A DNA stretch of 17,863 nt from an uncultured Bacilli bacterium (GTDB taxonomy: Bacteria; Bacillota_I; Bacilli_A; RF39; UBA660). The notes under the pieces were generated by a model that was not told the DNA's origin, did no database searches, and worked only from the letters and a program-made list of their open reading frames with translations. Position 1 is the first letter of the stretch. Every line of letters begins with the position of its first letter. Below, in pieces: positions 14,407-17,863 of the stretch. The position numbers and the translations under genes are program-made. The DNA lies in NCBI GenBank assembly GCA_934098445.1, contig CAKOOW010000024.1:1-17863 (forward strand), written 5' to 3'.

Positions 14407-15584
14407 GCAAATTCTTTATTTTCTAATTCTTGGGGTTTAACAGTAATAATTTCTTGAGTTTTTATCGCTGTATGAATCATATCTTTATAGTTAATTAACT
14501 CTTCATATTCATAACAAGTACTTAGATTAGGATTAATAACTGGATGTTTAGGGACAAAGATGGTACAACAGTCTTCATAAGGCAGAATAGAAGTCTCATA
14601 GGTTCCAATCTTCCTAGCTAACTCAATAATTTCTAACTTGTCAAAGCAAGCAACTGGACGAATCACAGGCATTTTAATAGTTTCATTAATACAACTCATA
14701 CTATTTAGAGTCTGACTAGCTACTTGACCAATAGATTCTCCATTAACAAGGACTTTACAGTTGCTTCTACTGGCAATAATCGCACTGATACGATACATCA
14801 TACGACGCATAATAGTAATTAAATAATCATTAGGAATATTCTTATAAATAGCCTCTTCAATTTCGGTAAAATTAATCACATGAACTTTAATGTAAGTATC
14901 ATTATAAACCGCTAACTTACGGGCAAGCTCTAAGACTTTGTTCTTAGCTTCCTTGGATGTATGAGGAGGTGCCTCAAAATAAATACATTCAAGTTTTACG
15001 CCTCTTTTGATAGCAAGATAGCCACTGACTGGGGAATCGATGCCCCCACTTAACATAAGTAAGCCTTTGCCAGCAACACCTACGGGATAACCTCCGAGAC
15101 CTTTAATGTCTTCAAAATAAAGATAACTATGATCTTTTCTGATTTCGACATTGACAAGGATATCAGGGGTATGAACATCAACTTTCTTATCTTGAATATT
15201 CTTTAAAATATGACCACCTAAAGTAGCAGCTATTTCCATACTAGTCCCGGGATATTTCTTATAAGAACGTTTTACTTCGACTTTAAAAGTTTTAAAATCA
15301 TATTCTTTTAACAAAGTAATTAAGTTGCTTTTAATAGTCTCTAAATCATTAGCTATCTCATAGGCAATTGTTATCTTATGAATACCAAATATCTTCTTTA
15401 GTTTAGCCACTACTCTATCAAAATCATCAGTCTTAATAAACATTCTTGAAGAATCATAAGTAGTCTCATGATTTATTCCTACTAAATTGTCTTCTATATT
15501 CTTCTTTAAGGCCTTTAAGAAGTAATTAATATTATCTTTTTTAGTCGTTAGTTCACCATATTTAATTATTATAATTTTATTCAT
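14394..15584 (-). CDS. thiI: ThiI tRNA 4-thiouridine synthase, rhodanese-less form
   Basis: Adenylates U8 of tRNA for sulphur transfer (s4U) and in many bacteria also supplies sulphur for the thiamine thiazole. The 396 residues contain an N-terminal ferredoxin-like region, a THUMP domain (about 60-165) and a PP-loop ATP pyrophosphatase with SGGIDSPV (about 179-186). EDCCTIFVPKHP near the C-terminus carries the conserved active-site Cys. There is no C-terminal rhodanese domain, as is usual in Firmicutes, where a dedicated NifS-like desulphurase (not in the window) donates sulphur. I chose the ATG at 15584 because GGAAGGTG lies 6 nt upstream; the in-frame GTG at 15593 falls inside that site. 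Confidence 0.95.
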   Translation of the reverse strand: MNKIIIIKYGELTTKKDNINYFLKALKKNIEDNLVGINHETTYDSSRMFIKTDDFDRVVAKLKKIFGIHKITIAYEIANDLETIKSNLITLLKEYDFKTFKVEVKRSYKKYPGTSMEIAATLGGHILKNIQDKKVDVHTPDILVNVEIRKDHSYLYFEDIKGLGGYPVGVAGKGLLMLSGGIDSPVSGYLAIKRGVKLECIYFEAPPHTSKEAKNKVLELARKLAVYNDTYIKVHVINFTEIEEAIYKNIPNDYLITIMRRMMYRISAIIASRSNCKVLVNGESIGQVASQTLNSMSCINETIKMPVIRPVACFDKLEIIELARKIGTYETSILPYEDCCTIFVPKHPVINPNLSTCYEYEELINYKDMIHTAIKTQEIITVKPQELENKEFADVL

Positions 15585-15648
15585 TTCCAACACCTTCCCT
15601 AGTTTATCAGATAAGTCTTATAGAAACAAGAAAAAATTAAAAGAAGAC

Positions 15649-16014
15649 TTACTTTTCTAAATCTTCTCTTATGTATTTAATATTATAAAAATCTAAATCG
15701 GATATCGTAATATCTTTATTACTAAGAGCATTACGAACATAGTCTTGGGTACCATCGTTATAAAAAACAATTACTTTACTACTCTTCATACAAGGGAATG
15801 AATATTTATAATTCTCATCTTGATAGAAGGTTTCTAAGGCATCAGCACACGTTTCTGTCTCATTTGATGTATCTTTAATATCCATAACTTTCCGATTATA
15901 AACCGAATTATTGGTTCCATTATGTTTATTAGTCTTATCATAGAAAACGCCAAAGAAAAGAAAGAAAACCACTAAAATACCAAGTATTATTTTCCGTTTA
16001 TTATTATTTTTCAT
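15649..16014 (-). CDS. Small exported or membrane-anchored protein (121 aa)
   Basis: Not recognised. A basic start (MKNNNKRK) and one hydrophobic helix (about 9-24, IILGILVVFFLFFGVF) make a signal anchor or uncleaved signal; the remaining ~95 polar residues would be extracytoplasmic. Two external cysteines (in TCADAL and FPCMKSS) could form a disulphide. I chose the ATG at 16014 because GGTGG lies 5 nt upstream; a longer frame to 16065 would run through the promoter. Its promoter holds a perfect 8-3-8 palindrome. It lies between the methyltransferase and thiI, in the same orientation. Confidence 0.75.
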   Translation of the reverse strand: MKNNNKRKIILGILVVFFLFFGVFYDKTNKHNGTNNSVYNRKVMDIKDTSNETETCADALETFYQDENYKYSFPCMKSSKVIVFYNDGTQDYVRNALSNKDITISDLDFYNIKYIREDLEK

Positions 16015-16023
16015 TAAACCACC

Positions 16024-16042
16024 TACTCTTAGTTTAAGAGTA
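16024..16042. promoter_or_regulatory. Perfect palindrome, candidate operator
   Basis: TACTCTTA, 3-bp centre, TAAGAGTA: a perfect 8-3-8 inverted repeat covering the -10 region and predicted start of the 121-aa exported-protein gene and abutting its GGTGG ribosome site. The size and position suit a dimeric repressor. As RNA it could instead form a hairpin beside the ribosome site if transcription starts further upstream. Confidence 0.5.
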
Positions 16043-16065
16043 ATATATTTATTAATTGATGTCAA
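16037..16065 (-). promoter_or_regulatory. Promoter of the 121-aa exported-protein gene
   Basis: A perfect TTGACA (16065-16060), a 17-bp spacer and a weak TACTCT -10 (16042-16037) on the minus strand. Strong -35 with weak -10 and an overlapping palindrome is consistent with a controlled promoter. Confidence 0.5.
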
Positions 16066-16080
16066 TAGACTTCAGAAAAA

Positions 16081-16950
16081 TTAATCATTATAAGAATCTT
16101 TTTCCCATCTAGCAAAAATCCCACAAGGTAAAACTAAATCACTATTTTTAAGCGGAAGTCCTAATTCATCACTAGTAATATGCCCATTCTTAGGAAGACT
16201 AATCTTTAAGATATTTTCTAAAACATTCATAGATAAACCCGTAGTATAAGAATTAATCAAGAAAAGTAAGGGGTCGTCACTTAATAATTTAGCACAGGCT
16301 TCTACTAACGGGTAAAGGTCTTTTTCAATATCCCATACTTGTCCATTACTACCACGTCCAAATGATGGGGGGTCCATTAAAATAATATCGTATTTATTTC
16401 CGCGTCTTATCTCCCGCTCAACGAATTTTTTACAATCATCAACTATAAAGCGAATAGAATGATCTTCTAAGTGATTAGCTTTAACATTTTCCTTAGCCCA
16501 ATCAATCATACCACGACTAGAATCAACATGAACAACACTAGCTCCGGCACTTAAAGCCGCTACAGAAGCAGCTCCAGTATAGGCAAATAAATTTAAGACT
16601 TTGACCTCGCGATTCGCTGCTTTAATCTTCGTTCTTAGCATATTCCAGTTATAGGCTTGTTCCGGAAATAAACCGGTATGTTTAAAACCCATCAGTTTCA
16701 AATTGAAAGTTAAATCACGATAAGTAACTTGCCAGGTAGCGGGTATCTTGGCGTTTTTTATATCCCAAGCGCCACCACCTTTATTACTACGATTATAGAT
16801 AGCATCAATCTTAGCCTTATAAGGATTTAAAGAAGGCCAAATAATCTGAGGGTCTGGTCTTTTTAAAATAACATTGTGCCAGGCTTCTACCTTCATTCCT
16901 TTATCCATATCAAGAATTTGATAATCATTAAAATCTCTAACTAATTTCAT
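16081..16950 (-). CDS. Class I SAM-dependent methyltransferase (COG1092/RlmK-like)
   Basis: A 289-aa predicted RNA methyltransferase with a Rossmann fold. The N-terminal third (MDKGMKVEAWHNVILKRPDP onward) is the beta-rich lead-in typical of this group, without a PUA domain. LNLFAYTGAASVAALSAGA (about 118-136) is SAM motif I, VHVDSSRGMIDWAKEN covers the acidic ribose-binding loop, and MDPPSFGRG (about 193-201) is the motif IV catalytic NPP/DPP loop. It most resembles the C-terminal domain of the RlmK/RlmI 23S rRNA cytosine methyltransferases; the target base cannot be stated from sequence alone. AGGTG lies before the ATG at 16950, 8 bp after the DUF308-like gene, in the same operon. Confidence 0.88.
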   Translation of the reverse strand: MKLVRDFNDYQILDMDKGMKVEAWHNVILKRPDPQIIWPSLNPYKAKIDAIYNRSNKGGGAWDIKNAKIPATWQVTYRDLTFNLKLMGFKHTGLFPEQAYNWNMLRTKIKAANREVKVLNLFAYTGAASVAALSAGASVVHVDSSRGMIDWAKENVKANHLEDHSIRFIVDDCKKFVEREIRRGNKYDIILMDPPSFGRGSNGQVWDIEKDLYPLVEACAKLLSDDPLLFLINSYTTGLSMNVLENILKISLPKNGHITSDELGLPLKNSDLVLPCGIFARWEKDSYND

Positions 16951-16958
16951 ATAAACAC

Positions 16959-17477
16959 CTACTTTAATAAATACTTAACTAAAGGATCAATAAGCTCCAA
17001 AATACCATGGGTATAAAAGAAAAATCCTAACACTACTACTTGAATTCCTGCATCATAATAAAGATTAATACTAGTTAAAAATCCTAAGATGAGAAAGGCT
17101 ATTAAGGTAAAAATACGTAGTTTGTACATTCGATCTCTCTTATCATTATAATAACTAGCTTTTATCAATTTGGCTACTCCCATCAAAGTAGTCCAACTAA
17201 GTAAGGAAATAGCTAACTCTAAGGGATCTTCAAAGGAAAAGAATAGTCCTGTTATGGCAATACCTAGACTAATGATAGTCGTATATAAGCCTTCATAATC
17301 CTTTGACTTTCTCGTTAAAATAAACTGAATGAAGTTTAGGATAGCATAAAGGAGCATAATAGTAAAGAATAAATGCTTAATATTAGTAACTTTAAAGGTC
17401 GGAAGAATTAACATTACCATCCCAATAATAATTAAAATAGCATCAATAGTCATATCGACTTTCTGTTTCAATTTCAT
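16959..17477 (-). CDS. DUF308/HdeD-like multi-pass membrane protein
   Basis: 172 residues with about six hydrophobic helices (approx. 10-28, 33-52, 65-83, 86-105, 119-138, 143-168) separated by short charged turns (TRKSKDYE, YYNDKRDRMYK). This layout, with paired helices and LLSWTTLMGVAKLIKA, fits the DUF308/HdeD family of small membrane proteins, whose biochemical role is poorly known. The ribosome site AAAGGAAAG precedes the ATG, which overlaps the upstream TGA (ATGA, 4 bp), so it is translationally coupled to the HAD phosphatase gene. Confidence 0.75.
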   Translation of the reverse strand: MKLKQKVDMTIDAILIIIGMVMLILPTFKVTNIKHLFFTIMLLYAILNFIQFILTRKSKDYEGLYTTIISLGIAITGLFFSFEDPLELAISLLSWTTLMGVAKLIKASYYNDKRDRMYKLRIFTLIAFLILGFLTSINLYYDAGIQVVVLGFFFYTHGILELIDPLVKYLLK

Positions 17478-17863
17478 AAGTTCTTTCCTTTCTCTTGTAG
17501 TTCTTCTACTAGTTTTTGTAAATAAAGTTCTAGGGGCTCCGTTAAAACAGTGTTACACTTTTTCTTTAAGTCAAAAGTTGCATTTTGGGTAGCAACACTT
17601 GTCTTTACCAGACTCATCATCGAAATATCATTATTAGAGTCTCCGATAGCTATAGCCTCATCAGAAGTTTCGCCTAAGTAAGTAAGAGTTGTCTTTACAC
17701 CAGAACCTTTCGTCAAGCTTTTTAAATTCAAGTCATGAAAATATATTTTTCGGGGAATTTTTTCTCCTAAATAAAGAGCTTTCGAAGAATTTACTACTTC
17801 TACTTCCGGAATTTTCTTGTTAAAAGTTTCTGGTAAAGTAAGCATTGTATCATAGTCTTTGGA
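17474..17863 (-). CDS. HAD-IIB (Cof-type) phosphatase, 5' end outside window
   Basis: C-terminal ~129 residues of a Cof-like haloacid dehalogenase hydrolase that dephosphorylates small metabolites such as sugar or nucleotide phosphates. Visible are the motif III lysine region (SLTKGSGVKTTL) and motif IV AIGDSNNDISMM, the Mg-binding aspartates, followed by the usual NA...K tail. The catalytic DxD nucleophile and the cap domain lie beyond base 17863. The frame is open to the window edge (SKDYDT precedes the first internal ATG at 17845), so that ATG is not the start. Ends in TGA overlapping the next gene. Confidence 0.88.
   Translation of the reverse strand, partial: SKDYDTMLTLPETFNKKIPEVEVVNSSKALYLGEKIPRKIYFHDLNLKSLTKGSGVKTTLTYLGETSDEAIAIGDSNNDISMMSLVKTSVATQNATFDLKKKCNTVLTEPLELYLQKLVEELQEKGKNL

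Noticed and set aside
1..17863. Mobile element, prophage, CRISPR or defence island
   Set aside because: No transposase, integrase, repeat-spacer array, Cas or restriction gene is seen. AddAB is core repair, and the gene content is housekeeping plus envelope.
1..17863. Mycoplasma-type code with TGA as Trp
   Set aside because: addB and the HAD gene end at TGA exactly where the next gene starts, and Trp codons are TGG (e.g. AddA residue 4).

Overview
The window is A+T-rich chromosomal DNA from a low-GC Gram-positive bacterium, most likely an uncultured gut-type member of Bacilli/Erysipelotrichia or the RF39-like Mollicutes relatives. The placement rests on recognisable Firmicutes proteins (AddA/AddB, EzrA, NrnA, AckA, rhodanese-less ThiI), on clear sigma-A type promoters and AGGAGG-type ribosome sites, and on DUF6273-like surface proteins that are common in those lineages. 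TGA is a genuine stop (addB and the HAD gene end in TGA) and Trp is TGG, so the standard bacterial code applies and this is not a Mycoplasma.

Layout, left to right. 1-5111: addA (3' end outside the window) and a short addB, minus strand, overlapping by 20 bp; together they encode a helicase-nuclease for double-strand break repair. 5112-5528: a promoter-bearing spacer. 5529-5930: the only plus-strand protein gene, a small helical orphan, which ends tail-to-tail (4-bp stop overlap) against a minus-strand single-pass membrane miniprotein. That miniprotein and a plus-strand tRNA-His gene are driven from physically interlocked divergent promoters; the tRNA is followed by a textbook intrinsic terminator. 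6460-10990: a minus-strand cell-envelope block: a type II membrane-anchored surface protein, then EzrA (the FtsZ-ring regulator), then an exported protein with an NPNTG sortase-like tail, closed by a terminator. 11071-13476: a 61-residue orphan, acetate kinase and the DHH nanoRNase/pAp phosphatase NrnA, with a terminator overlapping the nrnA stop. 13477-13781: a gene-free spacer with repeats. 13782-14216: a 144-residue orphan with a very strong ribosome site. 14323-15584: thiI with tandem terminators. 15649-16065: a small exported protein whose promoter carries a 19-bp palindrome. 16081-17863: a tight operon of a HAD-IIB phosphatase (5' end outside the window), a multi-pass DUF308/HdeD-like membrane protein and a COG1092-type methyltransferase.

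Most of the window is core housekeeping, and I see no phage, transposon, CRISPR or defence island. The parts that are not routine are the P-loop-less short AddB, the interlocked tRNA/miniprotein promoters, the palindromic operator at 16024-16042, the two-promoter leader with an SD-equipped 7-codon ORF before the surface-protein gene, and several unrecognised small proteins.
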